A DNA stretch of 64,000 nucleotides from Cherax quadricarinatus (GCF_038502225.1 NW_027196451.1:26762-90761); one strand, 5' to 3'. Shown: positions 24,382 to 37,549, counted from the first letter of the stretch. Notes: generated from the letters alone by a model not told the origin. Numbers and translations: made by a program.

Positions 24382-24395
24382 CCATTTTTGTGTGT

Positions 24396-24457
24396 GCTCG
24401 CGCGCGCGCGCGCGCGCGTGTGTCTGTGTGTATGTGTGTGTATGTGTGTATGTGTGT

Positions 24458-24514
<57 letters not shown>

Positions 24515-24520
24515 CGCTCG
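24396..24520. repeat. (CG)n/(TG)n microsatellite
   Basis: About nine CG dinucleotides (24399-24417), then TG-rich and pure (TG)n to 24511, then CTCGCTCGCGCG. The alternating purine-pyrimidine run has Z-DNA potential. Confidence 0.96.
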
Positions 24521-24587
24521 CGCGTGTATGTTGTGTGAGTGTGCGTATGTGTGTGTACATCTCAGTATATTACAGAAGTTTTGTCCG

Positions 24588-24705
24588 AGTTTGTCACTGT
24601 CACGAACGTTGTGTCACTGTCACAAACGTTGTGTCACTGTTACAAACGTTGTGTCGTTGTGTCACAAACGTTGTGTCACTGTGCCACAAACGTTGTGTCA
24701 CTCAA
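24588..24705. repeat. Short tandem repeat containing AACGTTGTGTCACTGT
   Basis: Five units of about 20-25 bp carrying the palindrome AACGTT and TGTCACTGT, with small indels. Confidence 0.88.
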
Positions 24706-25330
24706 CTCGTCTCCGTGCCTCAGCTGCTGTTCCAGTAACAGCTACTGTCTGTGTCACAGCTGTGGCCAATACACACATCTCTACAACTTTTCTTCTGATG
24801 GTCGTTATTCATTTACCATAGTTGACCTTTTTGACTCAGATTGTTTGTGCAGACCCACAGTTGTTTTTCTGATCTACATTCGTCTCACGAGACCAACAGA
24901 TGTGTTTCCTGACTCTCAGCCGTTTTTCATGACAGAGTCGTATTTCGTGGCCCACGGTAAGTTTTTCTTGGGGTTCATTCGTTTTTCCAGATAATCAGAG
25001 TGGCTTTCCTGCTCTATTAATCCCTTAAAGAGTGTCAAGAAGGCAAATACCAGGAGTGGCAGGAGTAATGGTAGAAGCAGTTGCGTGGAGGCGGAAAGTG
25101 CGTGGCAGAGGCAAGTGCACAGCTAGTGCAGGTGTGTGGATGCTGAAAGTTTGTGGCAGAGACAGATGCATAGCCAGGGGAGGTGTGTGATGGGAAAGAT
25201 GTGCGGCAGAGGCAGGTACATAGGGGCATAGCTTGTGCAGGTGTGTGACTGAGGCTCGTATTTGTATATGTAACCACCTCCGTGCAGTCAGAGAAACTGG
25301 TGGCACTCACCGAACTTTCTAAACACAAGC
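24706..25330. other. Low-complexity DNA with a weak ~50-60 bp repeat
   Basis: From 25075 to 25250 phrases GTGGCAGAG, AGTGCAGGTGTGTG and ACATAG/GCATAG recur three times with heavy divergence. No gene or mobile-element domain seen. Confidence 0.55.
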
Positions 25331-25365
25331 ACCAAAATTCTTGTTGGTTTTTACAGCGAATCTTC

Positions 25366-27790
<2,425 letters not shown>

Positions 27791-27795
27791 GAATT

Positions 27796-29151
27796 TTACA
27801 AGAATGGCGGCTTACCCCTGTGCCGCTGAGGCTTACTTGGTCCTCCTTTCTTAGGTCTCGGTTCTTCTCTATCATTCCCTCGTTCCTGCCCTCCAACCCC
27901 TCCCTGTCCCTTCCCACCTAGCTTCCCATTGCCCCCCCCTCCTCCCGGACTTGCCTTTGCTACCACAGCTGCCCATATCTTCCCAGGCCTCTGCGCTGGT
28001 GTGAGGACTTCGTCCATGTCTGATGCCCCCGCTGATCTCTTGCGGGAGCTACCCTCTACACACATTTCTTCTGCAACCACATCTTCTTGATGGACCTCCA
28101 CCACCACATTGCTCTCCTTTCGAACCTCACTCAAGTCTTCCTTACCCTGCTTCTGTTCATCCATCACCTTGTCATCACCTGACCTCACATCACTTTCCAC
28201 ACCATGCTCCGACTCTTCCAAAAAATCCTTCAGCACAGCCTCCAAAATCCCGTCCTGAGCTGACTCTGTAGTACCTAACGGTCTGTCTGACAGCGATATT
28301 CCCTCCCCCCCCGTTTCCACTGGTAGTGTAACACACGTCTCCAAAACCACCTCTGCCCTGTCGACCTCCTCACTCCATAGGCCTGTACCCCGGCGTTCCA
28401 CTTCACCCGTCATAACGTCCGCGGCTTCTAATGGCGTATCCACAGAAGCTGTCTCCTGACGCCTAGGGCCCTGTCTCCTGGGGCATTGTGCCACCATGTG
28501 TTCATAAGAGTCACATAAACGGCACGTCTTCCTCTGCCCCACATAGTGTACAAAAACCTGTGTTCTATGGTTATGCAATGTAACATATGATGGTATCGGC
28601 CTCCTCAGGGTCATTTTCAGTGTGAAGGATCCTTCCGGCATCCCCTCATAAGGGCCGTCCCTCCACATTCCCATGCTCGTCGAGTGTACAGTCCCATAAC
28701 CACTGAACACATCTTGTAGGCTGTATGCTGTTGCCTCAAAAGGTACATTCCTTACCTTCACCCAAGTAAAATACTTAGACACATCATGCAAGCATACTTC
28801 CACTGCCGAATTGATACTCATCCGCCTTTCTTGAAATTCGTCGACGATGGTAGAGTAGAAGTCAGCCCTCATGAACTTCACGAAGACCCTTGACATACCA
28901 TTCAGTGCCACACCATACAGCTCTTCATTGGGGATGCCATAACAGTCCCTGATAATGCTTGGCAGGAGAACGTTCATCGTGGCGTTGCTTAAAGATCCTC
29001 TAACCAGCTCAATGCAGACAGTATTTATGCGCCGGTACAGTCGGTCCGCCATCTTGGTGCTAATGTTTTCCTCACCAGGTGGCGTGCAAGAGAACCTGTA
29101 GAAGCGTCCTCTCTCCCCGCAGGTCGAGAGACGAATGTGTAGGGTTAACAT
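27796..29151 (-). CDS. Tx1-like LINE ORF1 protein, 451 codons, intact
   Basis: The longest intact non-repetitive frame in the window. Residues about 120-180 include VKVRNVPFEATAYSLQDVF, which resembles an RRM-type fold (RNP-like VRNVPF). A CCHC knuckle CRLCDSYEHMVAQC fits C-x2-C-x4-H-x4-C exactly, at about residue 215-230. The C-terminal half is acidic and low complexity, ending in a Gly/Lys/Arg-rich basic tail. ORF1 proteins of this group bind their own RNA into particles; that role is inferred. The start chosen is the first ATG of the open frame; an internal Met (MADRLYRRINT) is an alternative. It overlaps no other ORF, and ORF2 follows closely on the same strand. Confidence 0.75.
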   Translation of the reverse strand: MLTLHIRLSTCGERGRFYRFSCTPPGEENISTKMADRLYRRINTVCIELVRGSLSNATMNVLLPSIIRDCYGIPNEELYGVALNGMSRVFVKFMRADFYSTIVDEFQERRMSINSAVEVCLHDVSKYFTWVKVRNVPFEATAYSLQDVFSGYGTVHSTSMGMWRDGPYEGMPEGSFTLKMTLRRPIPSYVTLHNHRTQVFVHYVGQRKTCRLCDSYEHMVAQCPRRQGPRRQETASVDTPLEAADVMTGEVERRGTGLWSEEVDRAEVVLETCVTLPVETGGEGISLSDRPLGTTESAQDGILEAVLKDFLEESEHGVESDVRSGDDKVMDEQKQGKEDLSEVRKESNVVVEVHQEDVVAEEMCVEGSSRKRSAGASDMDEVLTPAQRPGKIWAAVVAKASPGGGGGNGKLGGKGQGGVGGQERGNDREEPRPKKGGPSKPQRHRGKPPFL

Positions 29152-29159
29152 ATTATATT

Positions 29160-29876
29160 GTGCACTCTTGTAGTCCGAAATCAGGTTTGGTTTTTCTCAG
29201 GTAGGGTGAAGAGGTCTGACTGGGGTAGGAGGGTGTTGTATTTTGAAGGATGTGACGGTATCACATATGCTCTTTTGAGCTGGTACCATATGATGTCAAG
29301 TCATGGTAATGAATATCAGGTTTCACTTTGGTTTTTAGTTGTACAAGAATACGTATCAAATTTCTCCCCGAGTTGGTTTTTTTGTTTGTGTTTTTCTTTA
29401 GACTTTTTTGTTACATGATAGTATAATTTTCATGAGGATTTTTTTTGTGTGTGTGAGTCTGCGAACGCGCAGAGTTAAAATGTGCAGTGAGTTAAATTTT
29501 GTAACACTGTTTGCTCTTATATAGTATGTGACGATCCGATACTGTGTTCTTGTATTAATATAATTTGTGATGTGAGAATAGCAGTCGGTTTTTATAACTA
29601 TTGTGATGTAGTTAAGAAAATGAACAATGGTGAGATGATGTACAATATGGTGAAATGGGATTAAAAGAGGTGATAGGATTTTTACTGTTTGATTTTTCAC
29701 TGACTGCTTTTCTTCAGTGTGTATAATGTAATTTAGCAGATGGGAAGGGGTAAGAGGATTGTTTTTTATTTTCATTAATTACACGTTCTTTTTTTTTTGA
29801 TTAAATGGCTTTAGTATTAAAGGCATAAGGCATCTATAAGTTTGCGTGGAAAAAAAATAATGTCTTTATTTACTAA
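29160..29876. other. AT-rich DNA, nothing recognised
   Basis: A 125-codon minus frame (29398-29775) has no domain. The start may be the 5' flank of the LINE to the left. Confidence 0.5.
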
Positions 29877-29962
29877 AAGTACATGCAAAACAACCACTGT
29901 GGTTGTTTTGCATATTCTGATATCACCTGTTTACTGCTATCTTATTGCACTACAAGTACATG
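29877..29962 (+). mobile_element. Miniature PLE terminus with inverted start and 9-bp target duplication
   Basis: AAGTACATG at 29877-29885 repeats at 29954-29962. Between them a perfect palindrome with 15-bp arms (29883-29913; ATGCAAAACAACCAC and its inverse around a single T) leads into a forward sequence to 29953. That sequence matches, inverted, the terminus of PLE 2 at 59213-59265, including ATCACCTGTTTACTG. Structure: short inverted copy, then a forward copy with tail. Confidence 0.8.
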
Positions 29963-29967
29963 TACAT

Positions 29968-30255
29968 GGTATAATCCTAGCTGACATCAATGACATACTA
30001 CTATATAGAAAGCCCCTTGTTATGCTGTACATTTCGGGCAAATTAGATTAATTTTGTCTCAGGATGATACCCACACCAGTCGACTAATACACAGGTAACC
30101 ATTTTATACTGATGGGTGAGCAGGGACAACAGGTGTCTTAGGGAAACACGTACCTAATGTTTTCCAGCCATTCCGGAGGGATTCGATCTCCGGTTCTCAG
30201 TGTGTGAGATAAGTGCGCTAGCAATCGAGCTACTGGACACCTACACAAGGCAAGT
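29968..30255 (-). mobile_element. tRNA-derived SINE
   Basis: On the minus strand a tRNA-like head at about 30255-30170 has a B-box (GATCGAATCCC, near 30177-30187) and an A-box-like stretch near 30225. A unique body follows, with TTAGTCGACTGGTGTGGGT (about 30070-30088) and ACAAAATTAATCTAATTTGC, ending near 29968. I associate this body with a SINE common in decapods, from memory. It lies directly beside the miniature PLE insertion. Confidence 0.7.
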
Positions 30256-31870
30256 ATCCTCTCCTGAATAAACACCGAGTCGCTACTCCATTAAGTATTA
30301 TCATATAATAATAATTCAGCATAATTTGGTGAAAAAAAATGAATATATGATATTTTATCTTTCGTGCGTCGTGTGTCGACTCGAGCTTCGGGAGATTTGC
30401 TCGTGAAAATATTTTTTGGGGATAGCAGAGGAATTTGGGGATTATTCACTCCATTCATTATCAAAAGACACTTTTGTTATTGCTGAGAGTCACGACTGTC
30501 TTCGTGGAAGTAATCATCGAGGTCTAATATTACCGGGTGATATATATCTCTGTAACACACAAATGTGTTTATTTGTTCCTAACGAAGCAGTTGGAAAAAA
30601 TATTGTTAGATGAGCTTAGGTTTCTACCAAACGAACACTGCTCAGGTGAGATTTATAGAAGTGATTTTTGGAGGGAAGCATATCCTAGCAGGTCATTCGT
30701 AGGCTACAGTAACTACCTGAATGAAACAAAGGTAATTTTAGCTATGTACGGCATCCAGCCTAGTCTTCAGGAAAACAGTTCACAAGGCTCTGACAAGGAA
30801 CTTCATAAGTTCCCCAAGTTAGTTCTTGTAGTAAATTAGCTTAGTAGAAAAAACACATTAAGAATTATATGGATCAGAATTTATAGTATAACCTTTCTTA
30901 AAGAGAATTCTTGGCATTATATTCTCTATTAATATATTACCATTGTATGATTTATTATATTTTTACTATCAAATGAGCAGAGAAATTATTGCATTGCGGC
31001 CTCTTAATCAGTTGTTTAAGAAACATTTGACTGTGTTATAATTATTGAGAATCTTTGCATTATCATAATACAGATAATACTGATGCAAGGCTTTGAATTG
31101 ATTTGGGCAAGTAAAAAAAGATGAGTTCTTTTTATTTTGTACATTCTGAGAATCCTACCCAACCAGAACGAATACTGACCCAAGTGTCTTCCTGGCAGTT
31201 TATTGTAAGAGGGAAGCAGGAAAGTGTTTTCTTCGCAATAATTTATTCTTTTCTCCTTCAGTATCTTTAACTTACACTCATCAGTCTTACATATAGTATG
31301 TTTTAGAAAGTTCATTTTCGATTTTAGTTTTATTCACCAAAATTCTAATACAGACATGATGCTGTTTGCATTACGCATTGATAGCTGAACGAATATTCGT
31401 TTATTAAGCTTCACTGACGTGTAATCTATTTAGCTTCAATTTCCGCACCAAAAGTTGCCTAGACCACATTCAGTCAACACTTCACTAACTTATACTTCCT
31501 GAACAACATGAACAGCGACTTTTCTAATGCCTTCGTTTATGCTAGCATTCCCACAGGGCCAGAAATCAAGGCATCGCAATAACTCATATGCCATCACAAC
31601 GATTCGTGTAACGATATTTAGGCCATAGTATGCAGAGAGCTAGTTTTATACCTTAACATGCTGTTATAATTTTTTTGAAAGCTGTAAAGAACTTTGTAAA
31701 CACCCCGAAAGTCTCGTGTCTGTATTACCATAACAAATTGGGAAGGGTACTCAATGTATTTAAGACTGTTGAAAAAAGCTTCCTAATATCTTGAAATAAT
31801 TCTGTTATTGCGATTTCACAGAGACGGTGATAAAGGAGAAGGATGAGTTTATTACACATACAGACACCCA
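30256..31870. other. AT-rich unique DNA, nothing recognised
   Basis: Short frames at 30416-30613, 30537-30839 and 31016-31315 have no domain or repeat support. The region could be intergenic or intronic. Confidence 0.5.
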
Positions 31871-31876
31871 GACACC

Positions 31877-31884
31877 CACACACA

Positions 31885-31944
<60 letters not shown>

Positions 31945-31945
31945 C
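31877..31945. repeat. (CA)n microsatellite
   Basis: About 33 CA units with two A interruptions, abutting the truncated 5' end of CR1 copy B. Confidence 0.97.
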
Positions 31946-32624
31946 TGGTCCCAGGACCAGTGCTATTTTTGATATATGTGAATGACATGATGAAAGGGAT
32001 AGACTCAAGTGTCCCTGTTCGCAGACGATGTGAAGCTAATGAGGAGAAATCATTTGGATGAGGACCAGGCAGGACTACAAAGGGATCTGGAGAGGCTGCA
32101 AGCCTGGTCCAGCAATTGGCTCCTAGAGTTTAACCACACCAAGTGCAAAATCATGACGATTGTGGAAGGGCAAAGAAGACAGCAGACAGACTGGAAACCT
32201 CACTGAAGGAAAAGGATCTGGGGGTGAGTATTATACTGAGCACATCTCTTGAAGAGCACGTCAACCATATAACTGCTTCAGTATTTGGATGATTAGCAAA
32301 CCTAAGAATAGTGTTCCAGCTCAGAAAGGAATCATTCAGGATTCAATAAACAGTGTATGTCAGACGCATACTTGAGTATGCAGCACCAGTCTGGAACCCA
32401 CACCTAGTCAAGCACGTCAAGAAATTAGAGAAAGTGCAGAGGTTTGCAAGGCGACTAGTCCCGGAGCTGAGGTGCATGTCCTAAGAGGAGAGGTTAAGGG
32501 AAATCGATCTGACGAAACTGGAGGACAGGAGTGAGAGGGGGATATTAAACAAACATAAAAAATACTGAGAGGAGCTGACAAGGTGTACAGATAAGACACA
32601 TATGCAACAGTTAGACAACTTTAT

Positions 32625-32665
32625 TCCGAAACGTTTCGCCTACACAGTAGGCTTCTTCAGTCGAA
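32625..32665 (-). ncRNA. Hammerhead ribozyme motif (left arm)
   Basis: Exact mirror of the motif at 33053-33093. Because both arms carry it, a transcript of either strand across the palindrome would contain one sense and one antisense copy able to pair with each other. Confidence 0.7.
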
Positions 32666-33052
32666 TACAGAAAGTAGGCAGGAACAGTAGAGATGTGAAG
32701 ACGATGTAATCAGTCCATCACCCTTAAAGTCGTAGAATTTGAGGTTGTCAGTCCCTCGGCCTGGAGAAGTTCAGTTCCATAGTCAGGAACTATCTGAAGA
32801 TCAAGCGACAGTGCGGAGACTTAAATACTGTCGGAAGGAGAGGTGCAGGGTAGTAGTAGTAGTAGTACCCTGCACCTCTCCTTCCGACAGTATTTAAGTC
32901 TCCGCACTGTCGCTTGATCTTCAGATAGTTCCTGACTATGGAACTGAACTTCTCCAGGCCGAGGGACTGACAACCTCAAATTCTACGACTTTAAGGGTGA
33001 TGGACTGATTACATCGTCTTCACATCTCTACTGTTCCTGCCTACTTTCTGTA

Positions 33053-33093
33053 TTCGACTGAAGAAGCCTACTGTGTAGGCGAAACGTTTCGGA
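33053..33093 (+). ncRNA. Hammerhead ribozyme motif (right arm)
   Basis: Stem I is TTCGA/TCGGA (5 bp with one G-U). The first box CTGAAGA fits CUGANGA. One extra A precedes stem II GCCTAC/GTAGGC (6 bp, loop TGT). GAAAC and GTT follow, giving the canonical GAAAC...GUH with a palindromic ACGT as stem III and no loop, as expected for a ribozyme working as a dimer. Activity is inferred from the fold. Confidence 0.75.
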
Positions 33094-33599
33094 ATAAAGT
33101 TGTCTAACTGTTGCATATGTGTCTTACCTAACAACCTGTCGGTATTGTATACCATTTTGATGTTCAAGGTGTACAGACATGATGTTCCAGAGATGGGACA
33201 CAGCAACAAGGTGTCTCAGTTGGAAGTTGAAGATTCAGACGAATCACAGGGATGTTAGGAAGTATTTCTTCAGTCAAAGTTGTCGGACAGTTGAATAGTC
33301 TGGAGACACACGTAGTGGAGTCAAGATCCATACATAATTTTAAGAAGAGGTACGACAAAGCTCATTGAGCAGGGAGAGTGTGGACCTAATAGCGATCAGC
33401 AAAGACGAGGGGCCAGGAGCTATGAATCGGCCTCTGCAACCACAATTAGACGAGTAAAATTAAGCGAGGACCACACAAACACACACACACACAAACACAT
33501 CACAAAACCACACATATACATAGTTTTTTATTCTCTGGCGACCAAAAAAAGATGGGTTGCCAGAGAGCAGGACAGAAAACCAGGGGACTGAAGGATGAG

Positions 33600-34500
33600 T
33601 TTGCAAAGGAAGATTGAGTAGCAGAGCTCATGAAAAGGGAACATGAGTGGGGAAGAAAGCTAGAAGAGCTTAGCAAGAAAATGGAGGAGAGGATAGCTGC
33701 AGAGTAGGAAGTGGGAGATGTAAGTCACAGCAGCAGAGGCTAAGATTCAGAGATTAGAAGAGGAACTAAAAATTCTGAAACAGCCTAAAGAACTAAAGAA
33801 CAATGTGGGCCTGCAACAGAAACTGCTACCTCAGTCACCAACAAGAGGACTGTTGGGAAGGAAGGAGTGAAACTGTATGCAGAGGCCCTATCAGACTATC
33901 GTGGAGCCCGAGAAAAAAAAGAGGATCACATCAGGAACAATCGAGGGGACTGTAGAAAATGAATTAGCTAAGATATACATAGAGACCCTAACAGACCACA
34001 ATAGTGTCCAGGGAAAGCTAAGATGTGAAAATGACAGACCACTGGGCCCAGGGACAACAGATAGAGAAGAGACTGAAGAAAGGAAATCTGCAATGAAGAC
34101 AACTATATCGAATCAGGGGATACATAGGGATATGGAGTGGGAGAATGAAACGGAGAGATCAGTCTTTGTTTATGGACTCCAGGAAATTGATGGGGAGAAA
34201 AAAGCAACTGAAAGCATTATGAAAGCAATAGGAGAGGATGACATGATCCAGCTTGCAAATTTTCTGAGAAAAGGTGGGTGTGCAAGAGGAAGAAACCGGC
34301 CAGTCAAAGTGCTTTTCAAGGCAGAATCGGCTTGAAACAGGATCCTGCAGGAGAATGTGTTGGCATACCAGAGGGTGTATCTCGAGAAGAAAGGCAGAAG
34401 CTGAAAAAGAGGGTACAAAGACTCGGGAGGAAGTTCAAATACAGTCTCCCTCACAGCCACCTACAGAAGCCCCCCAACCAGGACATCCCTAATGCAACCA
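33600..34500 (+). pseudogene. CR1 copy C ORF1 (gag-like)
   Basis: The largest open piece is 33877-34335 (152 codons), charged and Glu/Lys-rich, containing ERSVFVYGLQEIDGEK and RGRNRPVKVLFKAES. Upstream, 33640-33700 encodes a KMEERI-type coiled segment as in copy A. Downstream frames read a basic Lys/Arg-rich continuation. It is an RNA-binding ORF1 protein by analogy only; broken by stops near 33620, 33706 and 34336. Confidence 0.6.
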
Positions 34501-34689
34501 AACATTCTAACCCAAAACACACATGCTATACCCAGTGCCCTCATCCACCTCATTACAAACTCCACCTTCACAGCAACCATCCATAGTTCCTTAGCAGGTA
34601 TCCTGCTTCCCAAACCCCAACGTACACCCCAGACAACAGTTTTAGGAAAGTTGAAGGTTTATATACAAGTGCAGATGGAATAACAAATA

Positions 34690-35340
34690 AATGAGGAGTG
34701 GCATGAAAGAATCAAGGAGACATCCCCAGGCATAATAGCACTCACAGAAACGAAACTCACCAGGATGATAACAGATGCAATCTTTCTACCTGGATATCAA
34801 ATCCTCAGGAAAGACAGAAGATTCAAAGGGGGAGGAGGAGTTGCACTGCTCATTAAAAACAAGTGGGGATTTAAGGAAATGGAAGGAATGGGCGATAGGG
34901 ACTACATAGTAGGAACAATCCAGTCTGAGGGCCATATGGTGGTAATTGAAGTAATGTTCAACCCACCACAAAACTGCAGGAGGCCAAGAGAAGAATACAG
35001 TGACAGCAACAGAGCGATGGTAGACACACTAGCCGAGGTGGCCAGAAGAGCACACATGGGAGGAGCAAAGTTACTAGTTATGGGTGATTTCAATCACAAG
35101 GAGACTGACTGGGAGAACCTGGAGCTCCATGGGGGTCCCGAAATATGGAGAGCCAAGATGATGTATGTGGAATTGGAAAACCTCGTGCATCAAAGTGTTA
35201 GACACTGCCAGAGAGAGAGGTGAGGATGATCCCGAAAGACTGGACTTAGTATTCACATTGAGTAGTTCGGACATCGAGGATATCAGGTACGAAAGGCCCC
35301 TTGGAGTTAGTGATCATGTGATTCTATGCTTTGATTACAT
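34690..35340 (+). pseudogene. CR1 copy C endonuclease
   Basis: The main open piece 34765-35223 contains GGGVALLIKNKWGF, VVIEVMFNPPQNCRRPREEY and VMGDFNHKETDWEN (catalytic GDFNH intact). The upstream ALTETKLT motif lies at about 34738-34762 in the same region. After a frameshift near 35220 the frame 35165-35449 carries LDLVFTLSS and GVSDHVILCFDY, so the SDH catalytic motif is also kept. It is better preserved than copy A. In the intact element this domain nicks the target to prime reverse transcription. Confidence 0.8.
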
Positions 35341-35344
35341 AGTT

Positions 35345-37400
35345 GAGCTACAAGTGGAGAGGGAAGCAGGAATAGAACGGGAAAAAAACAAACTGCAAAA
35401 GGGTGGACTATACAGGCATGAGGAACTTCCTGCAAGTCGTTCAGTATGAGAGAGAATTGGCAGAAAAACCAGTAAAAGAAATGGACTATGTGACAAAATG
35501 CAAGGAAGCAGAGGAAAGGTTTGTTCCCAAGGGAATCGGAAAAAAACGAATCCTTGGTTCACCCAAAGGTGTAGGGAAGCAAATGCTAAGTGGAGTAGAA
35601 AATGGAAAAAAAAGTACAGAAGACAAAGGACCCAGGAAAATAAAGAGAATAGCCGAAGAGCCAGAAAGGAATATGTATAGACAAGAAGGGAAGCTCAGAG
35701 ACAATACAAAAATGACATAGCATCGAAAATCAAGTCAGACCCGAAGCTGTTGTATAGCCATATCAAGAGGAAAACAGCAGTCAAGGACTGGGTAATCAGG
35801 CTGATGAAGGAATGTGGGGAGTTCCCAAGAAACGACCAAGAAGTATGTGAGGAGCTCAACATGAGATTTATAGAAGTATTTACAGTGAAGACAGGAAGGA
35901 CTCCAGGAATTTAGAATAGTGAGGAACACCAAAAAGTGCTGGATGAAATACACACAACTGAGGAGGAGGTGAAGAAGCTGCTATGTGAACTCATAACCTC
36001 AAAGGCTGTAGGAAAAGACAGCATCTCTCTGTGGATCCTTAGAAAGGGAGCAGAGATGCTGTGAGTGCCACTAACAAAAATCTTAAACACATCCATTGAA
36101 ACTGGGCAACAAGGAAACAGACACAAGGCATTAAACTAGAGACCTGTGTCACTGACGTGAATAGTATACAAACTTAAGATCATAATGAGAAGGAGAGTGG
36201 TGGAGCACCTAGAAAGACACAAGCTTATTAACGACAACCACCACGATTTCAGGGAAAGATAATCCTATGTCACAAACCTACTGGAGTTTTATGACAAGGT
36301 AACAAAAGGAAGACACGAGAGAGAGGGGTGGATAGACTGCATTTTCTTGTGCTACAAGAAGGCATTCGACACAGTTCCTCACAAGAGGTTACTGCAAAAG
36401 CTAGAAAATCAGGCACGTATAACAGGAAAGGCACTGCAATGGATCAGAGAATACCTGACACGGAGGTAACAACGAGGCATAGTACGTGACGAGGTGCCAG
36501 AGTGAGTGCCTGTGACGAGCGGGGTTCCACAGGGGTCATTCCTAGGACCTGTGTTGTTTTTGGGATATGTGAATAACATAGTGGAAGGGATAGACTCAGA
36601 AGTGTCCCTGTTTGCAGATGTTGTGAAGTTAATGAGGATAATTAAATCGGTCGAGGATCAGGCAGGACTGCAAAGAGACTTGGACAGACTACAAGCCTGA
36701 TCCAGCAACTGGCTCCTTGAATTTAACCCCACCAAATGCAAAGTCATGAAGATCAGGGAAGGGTAAAGAAGACGGTAGAAAGAATATTGTTTAGGTGGCC
36801 AAAGACTGCAAACCTCATTCAAGGAGAAAGATCTTGGGGTGAGTATAATACCGAGCACATCCCCTGAGGTGCTCATCAATCAGATAACTGCTGCAGCATA
36901 CAGGCGTCTGGGAAACCTAAGAATAGCGTTCCGATACATCAGTAAGGAATCATTCAAGACTCTGTACATATACGTCAGGCCCATATCGGAGTATGCAGCG
37001 CCAGTTTGGCATCCACACCTGGTCAAGCACGTCAAGAAATTAGAGAAAGTGCTACAGTATACAACAGGAGTAGTCCCAGAACTAAGGGGATTGCCCTACG
37101 AAGAAAGGTTAAGAGAAATCAACCTGACAACTCTGGAGGACAGCGGGGTCAGGGGAGACATGATAACGGCATATAAAATATTGCGAGGAATTGACATGGA
37201 CAGAGACAGGATGTTCGAGATGAGACACAAACTAGAGGTCAGAATTGGAAGTTAGACTCAGACGAGTCAAAGGGATGTTAGGAAGTATTTCTTCAGTCAT
37301 AGAGTAGTCAAGACGTGGAATAGCCTAGAAAGTGACGTAGTGGAGGCAGGAACCATACATAGTTTTAAGATGAGGTTTGATAATGCTCATGGAGCAGGGA
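35345..37400 (+). pseudogene. CR1 copy C reverse transcriptase
   Basis: Fragments in order: EERFVPKG linker, AVGKDSISLWILRKGAEML (GPDN box as GKDS), [52 protein letters not shown] and SLFADVVKLM. In the last one the second catalytic Asp of FADD is Val. The thumb piece 36839-37255 is open for 138 codons (YVRPISEYAAPVWHPHLVKHVKKLEK). The frame changes several times, so the protein is dead. Confidence 0.8.
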
Positions 37401-37487
37401 GAGAGAGTACCTAGTAGTGAACTGTGAAGAGGCGGGGCCAGGAGATATGAATCGACACCTGCAACCACAAATAAGCAAGTACACACA

Positions 37488-37545
37488 GACACACGCACAC
37501 ACACGCTCGCACACACACACACACACACACACAGACAACACACAC
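37488..37545. repeat. (CA)n-rich tract between CR1 copies C and D
   Basis: CA repeats with G/C interruptions, continuing the 3' tail of copy C and touching the truncated 5' end of copy D. Confidence 0.93.
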
Positions 37546-37549
37546 ACCG

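Larger units (their letters stand above)
21405..24395 (-). mobile_element. CR1-type LINE, copy A (3' part missing)
   Basis: On the minus strand this runs ORF1 (24381-23869), endonuclease (about 23465-22690) and reverse transcriptase (22762 to about 21420), all broken. The element stops at about 21405, where the RT catalytic box would be (it reads FVNDVNLI); the whole thumb and 3' tail are absent. Loss of the 3' end is not the usual LINE 5' truncation and implies later deletion or rearrangement. (AC)n lies directly upstream of its 5' end on its own strand. A PLE-tail inverted dimer is inserted at 21649-21742. Confidence 0.85.
32579..33177 (+). mobile_element. Perfect-arm inverted dimer of a PLE-type terminal element, 13-bp target duplication
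   Basis: CAAGGTGTACAGA at 32579-32591 repeats at 33165-33177. The insert has a left arm 32592-32852, a 13-nt loop of GTA repeats (32853-32865) and a right arm 32866-33126. The arms are exact reverse complements over 261 bp as far as I can read. A 38-bp tail (33127-33164), which includes ATTGTATACCATTTTGATG, is present only on the right. Each arm carries one hammerhead motif and an AATAAAG signal. The same terminus is found, singly or in tandem, at 48657-49112 and, diverged, at 54722-55005. Confidence 0.9.
31946..33470 (+). mobile_element. CR1-type LINE, copy B (5'-truncated, split by a palindromic insertion)
   Basis: It starts inside the RT at the VLGPVLFLIYVNDMM region just after (CA)n, so the fingers and endonuclease are absent. 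The catalytic box (about 32020) is frameshifted (FADDVKLM can still be read). The palm and thumb follow to 32578, with YVRRILEYAAPVWNPHL-type sequence at 32345-32410. A 573-bp palindromic element is inserted at 32592-33164, and the last part (33178-33450) completes the C-terminus and 3' UTR. The end runs into CA-rich sequence at 33470-33500. Confidence 0.85.
33540..37487 (+). mobile_element. CR1-type LINE, copy C (near full length, decayed)
   Basis: The most complete CR1 here. ORF1 is at 33600-34500, endonuclease 34700-35330, a linker with RRARKEYV-type sequence about 35500-35700, RT 35900-36800, thumb to 37250, and 3' UTR with CATGGAGCAGGGAGAG and GCAAGTACACACAGAC at the end, merging into (CA)n at 37488. 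It has many stops and frameshifts. It shares motif order with copies A, D, E, F and G. Confidence 0.85.

Noticed and set aside
33053..33126. Rho-independent-type terminator hairpin
   Set aside because: A bacterial terminator makes no sense in this genome; the hairpin is stem II of a hammerhead fold with pairing flanks and a GAAAC...GUU core.
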